Part shown: piece by piece, positions 22,870 through 35,700 of the stretch
Layout: the number at the start of each line of letters is the position of its first letter
Position numbering within the stretch: the stretch's first letter is position 1
Origin: Tethya wilhelma
Taxonomy: Eukaryota > Porifera > Demospongiae > Tethyida > Tethyidae
Length of the DNA stretch: 64,000 nucleotides
Reading direction: 5' to 3'
Assembly (NCBI GenBank): GCA_964030475.1
Contig: CAXIPT010000003.1
Coordinates: 5,953,988 to 6,017,987, forward strand
Translations under genes and position numbers: made by a program
The notes under the pieces: generated by a model
What the model was told of the DNA's origin: nothing
The model's input: the letters and a program-made list of their open reading frames with translations, nothing else
The model's database searches: none

Positions 22870-25800
22870 ACCCCAGCATATATTATCCCAACAGCACTGA
22901 AGTGCAAAAATTAAACTTCAATAACAGTGTGTGGAAAAAGTTGGGAGAAAATTAAGGGTTAGACCTTTCTGCTTTTCCCTTAAACAAGAAGCGGGCGTAT
23001 ATTAGTAGCACGATACTCAGGTGCATTAAGGACCGATACTCAGGTGCATTAAGGACCGGGACCAGCAATTTTTGAGTGATATTTTATGCTAAACTAAAGG
23101 CTCATATCTCTAAAGCTACAGTACCCATTTACACCACACATTTACACCCATTTACACCTTGAGGGTACCCCCTACTAAGAACATGACGTCATACTAGCCC
23201 TGCCCACCATATTTACATGTAGAGATATGGCTTCATCTCTTCAGATACCTCGAACGGCAAAATTGAAATAGGCGGTAGATAAAACTCCCCGCTAAGCTTA
23301 TTTCAACTTGCTCAGTATAGTCTATAGGATCTGAACAAACACCAAACTTATATTTAAGGCAGTTGAATTCACCAACGGTGAGTTATCATATAAAAAGCTT
23401 AATTTACCATAAGCAAGAGCCTATATTTATTGTCATAACTCACTTTAGGGGTGATCCATCGCCATGAATATAAGTTGGTAGCTCTTTATACCCAATAGAG
23501 TTCAACTAGCGTATATAGTACCAAGCCTTGTCAAGCACTTTTTACCTACCGCCTAAAACTCATCTTGGTTTTTAGCTGACATACGGCCATTATTAGTGGG
23601 CGGTAATAATACGGCCATTATTATGGCACTTAAAACATGGAGTAATTTCATGTTTAAAATCCTTGGAGCAAGTCACCTACAGACATCAGCATCTCTACAA
23701 TATCTATAATCTCCTGTTCATTTGTCAAAATCCTTGTAAAATACACAGTCAAAAAGGCAACATCACCCTCCCTTCTCAACCTGTTCCTTGAACTAAGGAT
23801 TCATGCAGCATCTGATGAAGGACCCCAGTGAATTATGTGGTGCACATCAGGGCAATCAAACCCCATCCCAAAAAAAATTGTTTCAATTCAAAAACACTCA
23901 TTAGCTAAACAGAAAAGATCTAGTGTAACAATTTGTTCCCTAACAGATGCTTCAGCACACCTTGTGTACATATCAACAAGTTGGGAGGGTGAATGAAACT
24001 GTTCTGTAAATGTTATTTAAAACATCGATCTGTAAAATTGACTGCATTCCTCAAACCTTCGACAAAAGATAAGTGTCTTTGGCATATTCATCCCCAACTC
24101 TCATAGGTACAATTAATTTTTGGTCTTATGTATACTTCTTAAAACATATTCTTGTGTGGGAACAGAGATGACAGTAGACTTTATTCACAATTATTTTTTC
24201 TAAATAATGCACACCACCACACACTATAGGGGGGGGGGGCAGTTTTGGGTCAGAAGGAAGCAGGCCCGACCTATTTTTCTGTAATTTTAGTCATCTTTTG
24301 ACAGCTACACTATTATGGTAAGTTTCTACAAAATATTAAGAAACAATACGTGACAAAAATTGAGCATGTTGGTGTGATCACTGGCTATTTACCTGAAATC
24401 ATTATTGGGTGGATGTAATCCTATACTGGTGACGTTAGCATTTCTTTCCATTGTTCATTCCTTAGTAATGAAGCTGGGCTAATGTACAATAATTGAAAAT
24501 GCCCTGCTCTGACACCTTCATTGAATCTATATCTTGTTGCAACCTGCCAACAAACTCTGAAGTTATTCCATGCAAAGTGAATTTCCATCTTAAGTGTAGG
24601 GGTGATATGCATACAACAAGAAATTTTTCAATTAATATTAGTACCGAAGCTGGTCATGTAATATAAGAGGTAAAAGTCCATAGCAGTATAGCCAGTTGGC
24701 AAAGAAGCAAATACATCCTTTCCATTGATAAGGCTGTGAATAACTTGCTCTTGTTCTGACTTCAGATGTTCCAGTCCAATGTGTTCCAAAGCTACATGTA
24801 TACTGTCTGGTACATTTTATGACGTGAGTGATGCAATCAATGATGCACTTTGATTTTTTTGATGAGCTATTACATAAATAGTTATTTTGCTCCTAGAGGC
24901 TCAAGAGTCGAAAAGAACAACAGATAGGCTTCATCTACAATCTAAGAAACTATTTTTATCTCAACTATGAATGATGCTTTGACAGCGTATTGTAATTAAC
25001 TGTTTGTGCTCTAAAAATGATGGGCGATTTCTGGATATGTAAAATCTTGGTCAATGTAGTCAACAAAAATTAATAGCAATAATGGGTCATGATAATGTAC
25101 CATCTACAGCTAATTCTCTTACCAAGGCTAAACACAATCTTTAGAAGAGTAAAAAAACAAAGTGGGTGTGAGCTCAGATGACAAAAAAATTGCTGATGTA
25201 CGTAGGCCACGTCTACCTAATTGAGTCACTCACATTAAAAAATATACCAGGCTCTCTCTCTCCTTATTTTTGAAGAAAATATATGTGAGGTAGGAGCCTG
25301 GTAGGAGCCTGGTAGGGTCTGGGTACCAGACTATGGAGTCATAGACCATGTACTACACTAGGAAATCAATTCACTCATTATCATACATGATTGCAGTAGT
25401 ATATTAGAACAGGATTTGAGCTAGTCCCACAGTTTCATGGCAGTATGGAAGTATTACTATATAAGTCAGAGGCTTGGATCTTCAGCGACAAAGCAGTGCC
25501 TCATTTTATCTCAGTGCTGTTCAATAGAGAGACTTCAGTCAGTTAAATTGAGGTGAAGTAAGCAGCTTTAAGTTGACCATTCTGACATTCAGTAATATAT
25601 ACCTGCTCCTTGTCATCAATTATATTTCACCCCAGCTGGCAGTTCTGTAGCAGATACCACAATCCCAAAAGATTTCACTCTAATCTGCCACGTGTGACTA
25701 ATAATTTTGTACTTGCATTCAATACAAAAATAACTGCGTACTCATGCAGACAATCTACTTCAAAGAGGGAGCTTCTGCCACATTTTGTAAAAACTCTCTT

Positions 25801-26248
25801 TGTGATCACCACAAGAGTTAGAACACAAACTTCCTCACAGCAAGTCTTTCGAAGTACGTATTCTTTTTCTATTTATTTGCCCCTGATTGGTTAGATCAGT
25901 GGGTGTGTTAAAAGGAAGCAGCCAAGAAATAGCGCAAAAAATGGTACATAGAAGTGTTTAGCAGCTAAAAATAAGTATGTATACATCCTTGGTTCTTCAA
26001 TCATTCTAGTTTATTTAGAAATAGATGAGATAGGCAGAAGACCAGAAGTCCATGCAAAAGCTGCTAAATATCGTTTTTTTTTTGGGTGTGCTCAGGATAA
26101 ATAGCTAGATATTCATTAGTACTACCTATTTGTGTAAACATGTGTCTTTTGCAAGGTCGAAATTTCCTTAGCAACACTGTGTGTGGATGTGTCCGACCAG
26201 CCCAAATGCTTATTTTTTCCTGTTATTTGCATCAATATTTGCATTGTA
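22870..26248. other. Gene-poor, repeat-like region
   Basis: I see no supported gene here. It contains short local repeats (GATACTCAGGTGCATTAAGGAC twice near 23010-23055; ACGGCCATTATTA twice near 23583 and 23612) and an unbroken G tract at about 24230. A short repeat with AGGAGCCTGGT arms lies near 25250-25320. The frame at 25610-25894 shows no motif. Confidence 0.5.
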
Positions 26249-26249
26249 C

Positions 26250-26423
26250 TAATGGACTGGAAATCTCTTGTAAATGTGTGGTTGCCACAGCCACTAATTA
26301 ACTTGAAATTTTTGATACATAAAAGGGGATATATTTTTATCATATCAATATATTTTATCAAAAATTTCAAGTTAATTAGTGGCTGTGGCAACCACACATT
26401 TACAAGAGATTTCCAGTCCATTA
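26250..26423. repeat. Long near-perfect inverted repeat ending at an assembly join
   Basis: Two arms of about 72 bases (26250-26321 and 26352-26423) are complementary almost without mismatch around a short AT-rich loop. The right arm ends at the N at 26424. It may be a foldback element, or a read-end inversion artefact. Confidence 0.85.
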
Positions 26424-26424
26424 N

Positions 26425-27006
26425 ATAAGTGGCTGTATTACCAGAGCTTATTTTTATAAGGCTTATAAGCTACTGGTTAGTTGAACATGATGATTCACCA
26501 ATTGTTCTTCCGGTCATCAGAGGAGTTCCCTGACTGTCATTGCATAACCACAAGTTTCGGTCCCTTTAATCTCCTGACCTGTGGTATGCTCTAGTGAGGG
26601 CGGGACCACTCCCATTGGAGCCCGGATAACACAAATTTTAATGTCACCAAACTAGCTATTATGCTCTGGGCATCTAAAAGCAAAACAACCACTACAACAA
26701 CAACAAAAAAACTTACATACCAATATTCCTCTCTAGCTATTTTGGTTTGATACCTGTTCTTTACAAAGGATTGGACTGGATTGAAGAAGCTGTCTTGTAA
26801 GTGTCTTTTCTTAGTTTAGCTCCTAACATGAGGCTTTTCTCTGAGCATGTTTAGCTCCTAACATGAGGCTTTTCTCTGAGCATGCTCAGTAGGCTTATCT
26901 TACAGGAGGGTGGGTTGTTATGGTTTAGACACTTAGCATTAGTGGCTACCTAGTTGGTGTACTATTCACACTGCTTACATTACTAGTATGCTAAAACAGA
27001 AGTATG

Positions 27007-27054
<48 letters not shown>

Positions 27055-28007
27055 GTATGCGTGGGTGTGTCAAAAAAATATTATGTTTAATTATTTGGAC
27101 ATTAAAAATGCATTTACTACAATCAATTCCTACCATTACTCCAAAATGTTGTTAAGCCTCATTAGCGCACAATTAGTGGAATAAAAAAAAATGAATGGAA
27201 GTCACACACCGTCACACCACAGAACAACACATCCAAGACCTTTACAACTAATAATTACACCCTAATGATGGGGTATGTGACCTAGTCCTAGATGTAGGGG
27301 AGAACAAGGCCGGTGGAATGAGTGCATGTAGAGTAACTCGGAAAAGATAGCTTCACTTGGGACACCTAATTTCATTTGTAGGACCAGGTAACAACTACTG
27401 TCCACCAACATGTGTACAGTGGACACCATTAGTTGACTACCCTTAAGCCTAGATGTGGCTGACCTGATTTACAACAATGTGTTGATCATCTTGACAAGGT
27501 CTTGTAGAGTCCATTGAGGACAGCTTGGATGTGATGGGTGGCATCACAGATTCATGATAAAGGGTAGAGCAGGGAGGAGATAGCCTTGTTCCCAACCTTC
27601 TTAGATCCCTTGTTTTCTTCAATAATATACGCAGCGGGAGGCCTAGGACTAGGGCACAGATGGGAAAACAGGGAGTAAACATGCAAATATTTGTGTACTT
27701 ACAACTACTAGCATAATGTGAGAGTAGTAAAACTGCATGCTGTTTACTGTACAAAAATCCCCCAGACTGACAGTCTGTTCAGATCAATGTAATAAGAGTT
27801 TCAATAATAATTGTTGAGACTGTAAGCATGATTCATGAAACCCATACATATAGCGTTTGAGCGGCAGTGACTACCATCTAATGGCAAATTAAAGCCAAAT
27901 TAATTATTGCCTGGAGAGCACGGATTGTGGTGGTTTCACTCATTATTGTACATATTTAGTAAAACACTACCAAGTTACAATCAATGTATGCGGTAACTAT
28001 GATCTAT
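26425..28007. other. Spacer with a local direct repeat and (GT)n
   Basis: A direct duplication of a block containing TAACATGAGGCTTTTCTCTG lies at about 26817-26885, and a GT tract at about 27010-27048. No gene seen. Confidence 0.55.
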
Positions 28008-29084
28008 CTATTGTTCTTCTAGTTCATCAAATGCACTGTAACAGTTGTGAGTCTCATCATGATTACTAGCCATAGGGAAAGGACCGTTGTACAGTAGTAC
28101 ACCATCAGTGTTCCTGGAATCTTGATCACACTCATTAGCAGAATGCTGTCCACCAGTATTCATATTGTGATGTCCATAAACAGGGTTACGTTCCATCTTA
28201 ATCTCCTCTACTGTGTCAACTGCTGTTTCCACCTCAGCTCTGGATATCGGAGTGGCACCAGATGAATGATTATAAGCTGTGTTGGTTTCCACCATTATCT
28301 CCTCCGCTGTCCTTTCAACACTTCCTGTCTCACTAATAGGGATTGATTCACTTGTGTATGCAGTGTTACTGTCCATTCCAATGTTGTCTGTTCTTGCTAA
28401 CGTAACTCCACTGCTGTAGTCTGGAGTATCATAATCAGGTTCATTGTTCAGTTGTTCAGTTTGTTGGTTGCCTATCGTTACCAGTTCAATGTGTCCATGA
28501 TTGCTCTCTCCATTGTGATCGATCATGGCATACGCTGAGTCTGAGCCAGGGGGATAGGGGAACCTCTCCGGAAGGGGAGGGGGGAGGGGCTTGCTCATTT
28601 CTTCATAGAAGGGCTCGGAAAAACCATCTTTTTCTTCAAAACCATTTATTCGATAGTCACGGTTCATGCTACGTCGACAGCAACACAGTATGATGATTAT
28701 TATGATCATGACGATGAGTACTATCACAACCAATCTGCTGCTCCAACGATGAGATTCAAACTGATTGGGTTTGCAGAGGGATCATCTGGAGGTACAGGTG
28801 GCTGTGTTTCTTGGGTTGATGAGGTTGAAGTTGAAGTTGAACTTGAATTTGGAGATGTTGCTGCAGTAGAAGGAGGAGAGGGAGGGGTGGTAACTGTAGT
28901 GAAGGGTTAGGTGTGGAGTAGGATATGGTAAAGGGACTCCAGGATAGGATGCACAGTTCATACAGGTCTAACATGTACAAAGGGGGGAAAAGCTACACAA
29001 AACATATTGCACTTACCACCTGGACTTCCAGTCATTGTCAGTGAAATCTGAACAACATCACTCTGAGACCTACACAGGTAGCTA
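28008..29084 (-). pseudogene. Ig-type receptor, 3' part, with tyrosine-motif tail (copy C)
   Basis: Minus strand. The end of an Ig domain (SYLCRSQSDVVQISLTM) at about 29084-29025 is cut off by the N at 29085. A Ser/Thr/Pro stalk follows (from about 28912), then a transmembrane run of Ile/Val and a CCC juxtamembrane, then a cytoplasmic tail to 28008. The tail carries YDTPDYSSG, SNTAYTSESIP, TNTAY and NPVY, plus a proline-rich LPPPLPERFPYPP stretch absent from the other copies. Stalk and transmembrane frames do not connect: about one base is missing near 28735-28775. This is either a pseudogene or a sequence error. The 5' domains are not in the window. Confidence 0.75.
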
Positions 29085-29085
29085 N

Positions 29086-29205
29086 TTCTCTCTCTTGAGT
29101 GCCTCTATCTCCCTAGCCATGCTCTGAGCATCTCTCTTGGCCTCATCCAACTCTGCCTCCAGTCCACTCACACGATGAGCAACACTCTCTTCAACCTGTT
29201 TCACC
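29086..29205 (-). CDS. Isolated coiled-coil exon between two assembly joins
   Basis: The minus strand reads VEESVAHRVSGLEAELDEAK and continues with heptad-like Glu/Lys/Leu to the N at 29085. Another N lies at 29399. It belongs to neither neighbouring gene and is probably an inserted contig fragment from a coiled-coil protein. Confidence 0.4.
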
Positions 29206-29793
29206 TGGTGAGTGAACAAAATATTCATAGCTAATCCAATGGTGCTGAAGAGAGACCAGCTAGTAAAAATGCATTTTCTATGACAGGAGGTCGATCTTTT
29301 GGAGCCAAAATAGATTACACGCAAAGACATGTATATATCTATAATATTGCTCAGTATCATTATCACATCAATACTACATACAAATTACAGGTGGTGAANA
29401 CTAGCAGGCCTTATGGTGTTATTGTAGAACAGCTTCTGTTGTATGTGTGAATGGGTTTCTATTCCTAGATATGTTCAGGTGTAATATGATAGAGTACCTA
29501 TTGATGCTATATACATCAATACACTTTATTACACTGTACATATCAGTGGTTTCTGAACATGTACAAGTTTAGCGCCACTGTGTGTTTTAAGTTTCCATTC
29601 AATACCATGTACACCATCTTGCTATTCTGAATGGTTCACTGTTCACTGTCTGTACATGTGAGGAAGTGAGCCTTGATGAGAGTACGTACTTCCTGTCATT
29701 TGTTATCACAGTTTCCTGCATATGATTCAACTCTTACCCTATAGGTGTAGAGATTCTATTTGAAGCACACCACTAGTGTGTGTACATCCTACG
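29206..29793. other. Upstream flank of SEC16
   Basis: No gene seen. It contains the N at 29399. The region from 29400 to 29793 should hold the SEC16 promoter and 5' untranslated region, but no clear core-promoter motif stands out. Confidence 0.4.
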
Positions 29794-32700
29794 ATGTCGA
29801 CTGGTGTAAGAAAGACTTCTGCTCTTTTCGGCTCACCATCAGGTGAATCGCCAACAGATTCCAATCCGTTTGCTTTTGTGTCGACTCAACAAACCAAGCC
29901 CCCATTGTTTGATCCATCCGCTACTCCTGGACATGTCAACAGCACCCAGGGTGCTCCTTTTGGTAGCCAACCTTTTGGTATGACACAGGAAACGGGTGGT
30001 ATCACCCATCAGCCAGCTCAGGAAGGTCTTCTGGGACACTCAATTCCTGACAGCACCAAGCCTCCTCCAGGGTCCATTAGTACAATGTTTGGCTCAACGC
30101 AAGTGGCCGGTGGTGCTGATTTCTTTGACTCTATCCCTCCCGTTGTGCCCTTACAGTCACAGGTCAGTAACCCTCTACAGCATCAGGCATCACAAAAAGG
30201 AGGAGGAGGTCTTGGGAGTAGAAGTGCTTCTTTTGTTCCAACGGGCACAGACCAACAGCTTCCAGCTACAACTGAAGCTGATTACTTGCGTCATAATTCT
30301 TTTCCGTCGATGAGCTATCCTGACTTCTACTCTGGCAACCAACAGCCGTCTCTTCCTCCTGTTACTCAAGAGGACCACCTGCCTCAAGTCACCGACAGAA
30401 AGGGAACGTTGGCCAGTGCTCCATCGACGGGGGTGCATCCTCTTCAGCCAACACCTCACCATGCTCTCACCTCTGAGCATCAGCTCACCTCTCTCCCTCT
30501 CCAGCCACGGCCTCAGCAGGAAGACAGTGAGGAGCCTCTTCATCGACCTCCAAGCAATGCTGATATTCCCTATCTCTATGGTACCACTCTGAGTAACGCC
30601 CAGCACCCTGGTTATTCTGTGACAAACAACGCTGGAATGACTGACGAGCCAATTCTTACAAATGCCACGAATGCAACACAAACGGTTCCCGTTTCTACTC
30701 CCCAATTGAACACCAATTTGTACTCTAGCACTTTGATGAGCCAACGTGCATCAATGCCAGCCCAGCAAACTGCTCCCGAGAGAGAAGACCCTCTCTCCAA
30801 TGCTCATTCTCCTCACAACACTTCTGTCTTGAACGACTCACTGGGCAATCAGTCCATGTCCTCCCTCCTCCAAGATAACCAAGAGGACTTCACAGGTTCC
30901 TCCCCCATCAGACTCCTGCCACCTGCCCCGCCAACGGGCCCTCAATCTAGCACATCTCCCATTCCTCTCGGCAGTCCCATGACTCAAGAAGGTCTTACCG
31001 GTGGGCTGTCTCTGGTCCCTCCAGCTCCTCTGGAACAGGTCTTACATCCACCAGCTAGTCCAATGTCTGGCAAGACTGAGATCCCTGTGTCACTGTACGA
31101 GCCTCACACCAATGCTTTGCCTCAACTTACAAATGCCACTAACCAGCAGCGCACTGTTGAAGACTCCGACTGGGAGATAGTGGACAATGCCAACGTCCCT
31201 CCTCACGCTATGATCTCCAGTCTCTATTCCCAGCAGCCTCCTGCCACCCTCAACCAGACCAGTGCTACAGACACAGCAGCCCAACAAGTAACAGCACGGC
31301 TTACTAATCTTACTTTGGACGAGAAAACACAACCACTACAACACCAACCCAGAGAGGTGGGAGACGGTCAACAAGTGTCAACAGGCAGTGTGGCAGCACC
31401 TATATCAGAGAGCAGTAACATTTTACTGATTCAACCTCAGACAGAGAGTAATAACATTCTACTGAGTCAACCTCAGACAGTGCCCATGTACACTCCAGAT
31501 GTCCAGTCGGCAAAGAGCTCTCATCAAACTGTATCAATGAACCTTCAGCTGCTAGCACAGTCTGTTCAACCTTCTTCGGCACAGGTTACACCACCACAGC
31601 CCATCACTGCCAGTGAGAGACTGCGTACGAATGAGCCACAGTCAAACTATGAGGATAATTCTCAACAGGTTGAAGAAGAAGAAGAAGAACCTTCGAACAT
31701 TGTCAAGAGCAACAGTATTCATCGTTTGAATGTGGCCACTCCAAACAGTAATCTGTACTCCTTGCCTGTGGTGTCCACTACTCCAAGCCTCCCTCCTTCC
31801 ACATCTGTAGGAGTGACTGGACACACAAGTCAAGTACCACCATCTAATGCACCAAGCCAGCCAGAACAGGTATGGTATACTGCATGAATGTGTTATGAAC
31901 CCTTGTATGTTAATAAGTGCTTACTCTAAATAATGCACACTCCTTCAGGTGTCACAACAACCAAGTTCAGGTGTACCATATTCTCACCCAGCTGTCTCTC
32001 CTGGTTCAACCTTTCAGCAATTCCCTCCTCCCACCATCACTGCTAGCCTCTCAGGCCCTCTGACCTCTGCTTCCATCAGCTCCTACCCACCACCTCTCTC
32101 CCAACCACCTCCTGTTTCAGCCAATATCTCAGCTCCTGTGCCTCTTACTGCTGCTAGCAATATCACCACCACTCCTGCTGGTGATCATCCATCCTCTGTG
32201 CCCCCTCGATCCTCTGTAGCTCAGAGCCAAGTACAGGAGCCTCCAGTGACAGTCTCCACCCAGCAACCACTGGCTAGTGGAGCTCCTCCAGCTACAACCT
32301 CACAGTCTCACCAGAGACAAGATTCTAGGACGTCCACTTCTGATCATCCTAACACAGCTGCCCCCCCACAGAGAAGGGATTCAGACTACCACGACGGTAG
32401 GCCGCAATATGATGCTGATCGCTACCGGCAACCACCGTCAGACCTCTACCAAGACCGACGGGATTCCTACTACGACCAGCAGCAGCGAGGAGGAGGAGGT
32501 CCCAGGGAGGGGTACTACCATGATGGAGAGAGGGACTACTACAACGGTGGTGGAGAGAGACAGAGCCATCCTTCCATCTACAGTGAACGTGGTCCAGACC
32601 AATACGGACAGGAGTATCGGCAAGGTGCTCCCAGTCGTCCCCAGTATGACTATCCTCCCTATTCCCAGGACTATCGTGACCCCTACCATCATGGCTACCC

Positions 32701-35700
32701 CCCTCATCATCACCCTGGCTACAGAGAGAGGTATGGGGAGTACGATGACCCTTACCATAGAGGAGGTGGGTATAGATATGGGGCTACCCCTTACCCACCA
32801 GCTCATCATCATCATCAGGGTGGGTACCACCCCCAGTACTATGATGATCACTATCAAGGACAGTATGGCTATGGTGATAGATATGGTGGACAGTATCCCC
32901 CCGAGGATCATCGATACAGGGGTCATTATGATCAACACGGGGGACAGTATGGTGGTGAATATTCAAATGACCCCCGATACGACTATACCAATAGCGGGTA
33001 CAATCAGCAGCCAGTCCCTTACAGTGAGCAGCCCCCTAGCTCTGTTGGTCAGCCTCATGAAGCTGGTCCCTACGACAGTCAATACTCCCAGCAGCAAGCC
33101 TACCAGGACCCTCAGTACGGACAGGCACAGGAGCCATCTCAGGAGTTCAATCCAGCAGAAGCGTCGGCAATTTACGGTGGACAGAACCACTTTGAAATTA
33201 GTCAATCGTTCATCGACTCTCCAAACACGAGGCATACTCTTCCCCACGCCCCTCAGCACCCCCAGCATGAGTCCACAGCCTACTTAGAGGGCACCTACAA
33301 CGATGAGTACCTTTATCAGCAAGAGGGCTATGGTGCACAGCAGCAACAACATGGACAGTACGACTACACCGATGGTCAGTACCCACAAGAAGGTGGTGTC
33401 CCATATTACCAACAGGAAGGTTATGGAGAACAGCAGCAGCAGCAAGAGGAACAGTCGTGGGCTCCCGTTGAGACCACCCCTCCTCCACCACCACGAGAGA
33501 CACCGGAGCTGTTTGCTCATCCTCATGTTCGTGCTTCGTTTGGCTTTGGTGGGCAGCTGATCACTGTGCTCCCCAACAGGCAGTCCACTGTGGTTGAGGT
33601 GTGCTCTATTAGGAATATCGTGAGTGATGGTGACACTGGTGCTTTTGTTGAAGCTGTTGATGCAAGTCAAGGACCCTTCATTGTGGGAGACACCTCTAAG
33701 AGTCATGTGATACAGTTTGCATCGCAACAAGCTCAGAAATGTCGTGAGAGAATCTCTGCCGAGTCCAGCACTTCTAGTGAACGCGAGATGAACACTAATC
33801 TTGAGGATGAAGCATTGATGTGGGATTTTCTTGTTTTGTTGTGTCAGCAAAATGGAGTGGTCCTTCCCTCCGATGTTGCTGATCTGCTAATGAGTGAGCA
33901 CTCACTGTCCATCAGCTCGAGCACACACTTTGGTGCAAGTGCCCAGGAAGAGTCCTTACAGTCACTAAGACAGCTCCTGCTAGCTGGAAGGAAGAAAGAT
34001 GCTCTTGACTTGGCCTGTAGCAAGTGTCTCTGGGGACATGCCTTGATGTTGGCCAGCAGGATGGACGAACAGAGTCGCACCTACGTTGTGAACCGGTTCA
34101 CAGCCAGTCTCATGACCACTGATCCTCTGAGCACCTTCTACACATTGCTTCTTGGGCGCTCCCCGTCTATGGTGAAGCCTGAAGGATTGGCAAGAGCAGG
34201 AGACTGGAGACCTCATCTTGCAATGATACTGGCCAACAGAACTTCCAAGTTGGACAACGACTCCATTGTCAGTCTTGGTGAGTCTCTTCTCTCTCAGGGA
34301 AGGCTGCATGCAGCTCATCTCTGCTACTATCTTGCCAATGTACACTTTGGTGCGTATGGCAATATAGAAACCAAGTACAGTCTCTTAGGTGTGAATCATA
34401 CGTTTATAAAAGTTGGAACTTATCCGAGTCCTTGTGACTTGCAGAAAATGGAAGTTTTCGAGTACGCCATGAGTTTGAATAAGCAAGAGTTTGCACTGCC
34501 ACATTTTCAAACATTCAAGTATCTTCATGTTCTGAAGCTTGTTGAAGCTGGCTTTGTTGGGAAGGCTCTGAAGTACTGTGAACAGATTGGACAGTATGTG
34601 GTAAAGGGTCCTCACAGCTATGTGCCAACCTTCCTACAGTCTCTGTCAGATCTAGCGGTGAAACTTCACCACCTGAACAGTCCTTTTGGAGTCATCGAGA
34701 ATGAGCTGCCGTCCTGGTTGATCCTCCTGCAGCAGTCTGTCAGTGAGGCCCTCTCCAGTGACTATAACCCCAGTGTGTTGAGTCCCAGTCCGGCGTTCAG
34801 TTCCGTGAGTCAGACGTATGCTACGCAACCCACGTCACAGCCTATAATTGGTCTTCAATTACAGGGGCCCTATCTCTCAGTCCCCGCCACCGGTGGTAGT
34901 AGCCTAAAGAGCAGTGCTGTGTCCAGCAAGGAAGGTAGTGTCGTAGCTATGCCGAGTGAAACAAATGGGACCAAAACCAATCCTCCACTTGGTGTGCACC
35001 AATTAGAGTTATATACCAACACTCCTCAAAATACTGCTCAACAGCAACAAACAGAGCAGCAGCAGCAACCACTTCAAGATCACCTACAGCAGCAGCAGCA
35101 GCAATCGATGTACTCTTATCAAGGTCAGGAGGCCGTCCAAACTGTGGGCAGTGTGACCCAATATGAGCAGGTTGATGGTGGTACAGTAGACCAGACCCAA
35201 CCCTCTAGTGATCCTATGCTCGGTGGAGCTCAGTCTCTTGTGCCTTCGTCGCAGCCTCTCCAGCAAGATGGAGCCATGAACACCAACCAGCAGTCGGTCC
35301 AGAGTGACTTCTACTCCCAGTATTACAGTCAGCAGCAGCCATCTGCTTCAACAGTAGGCAGTGGTGACAACACACAGGCTTTCTCTGCTGGTGGCTTCAA
35401 CCAACAGCCAAACTACATGTACTCTCCAGACTTTGCTCTAGCTGGAAGCCAACAACCACAACCTCCAGACACCCAGCAGCAAGTGGGTGGAATTCAGTCC
35501 TCCCAGCCTCCCCCAGTAGCAGCCCCTCTCTACGACCCTACCACCACCGATCCTAGCCATGGAGGTGTCATCCAGCCCACTGGTGTGTCCACTGATGTCA
35601 GCCCGTATGACTACTGGCAGAACCTGACTCCTCCTTCTGAAGAGGAGCTGCGGAAGAGACAGGGGGAACAGGAGACTAGTGTCCCCACGGCAGGGGAACA

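Noticed and set aside
29776..29793. Upstream in-frame GTG as the SEC16 start
   Set aside because: A normal ATG follows at 29794, and the upstream codons are not protein-like.
30190..30744. Minus-strand 184-codon frame inside SEC16 exon 1
   Set aside because: Antisense shadow of a coding exon; Arg-rich translation without a domain.
32277..33287. Long plus-strand frame of 336 codons overlapping SEC16 in another frame
   Set aside because: It is a shadow of the Tyr/Gly/Gln-rich SEC16 coding sequence, with low-complexity Thr/Met/Ile translation and no motif.
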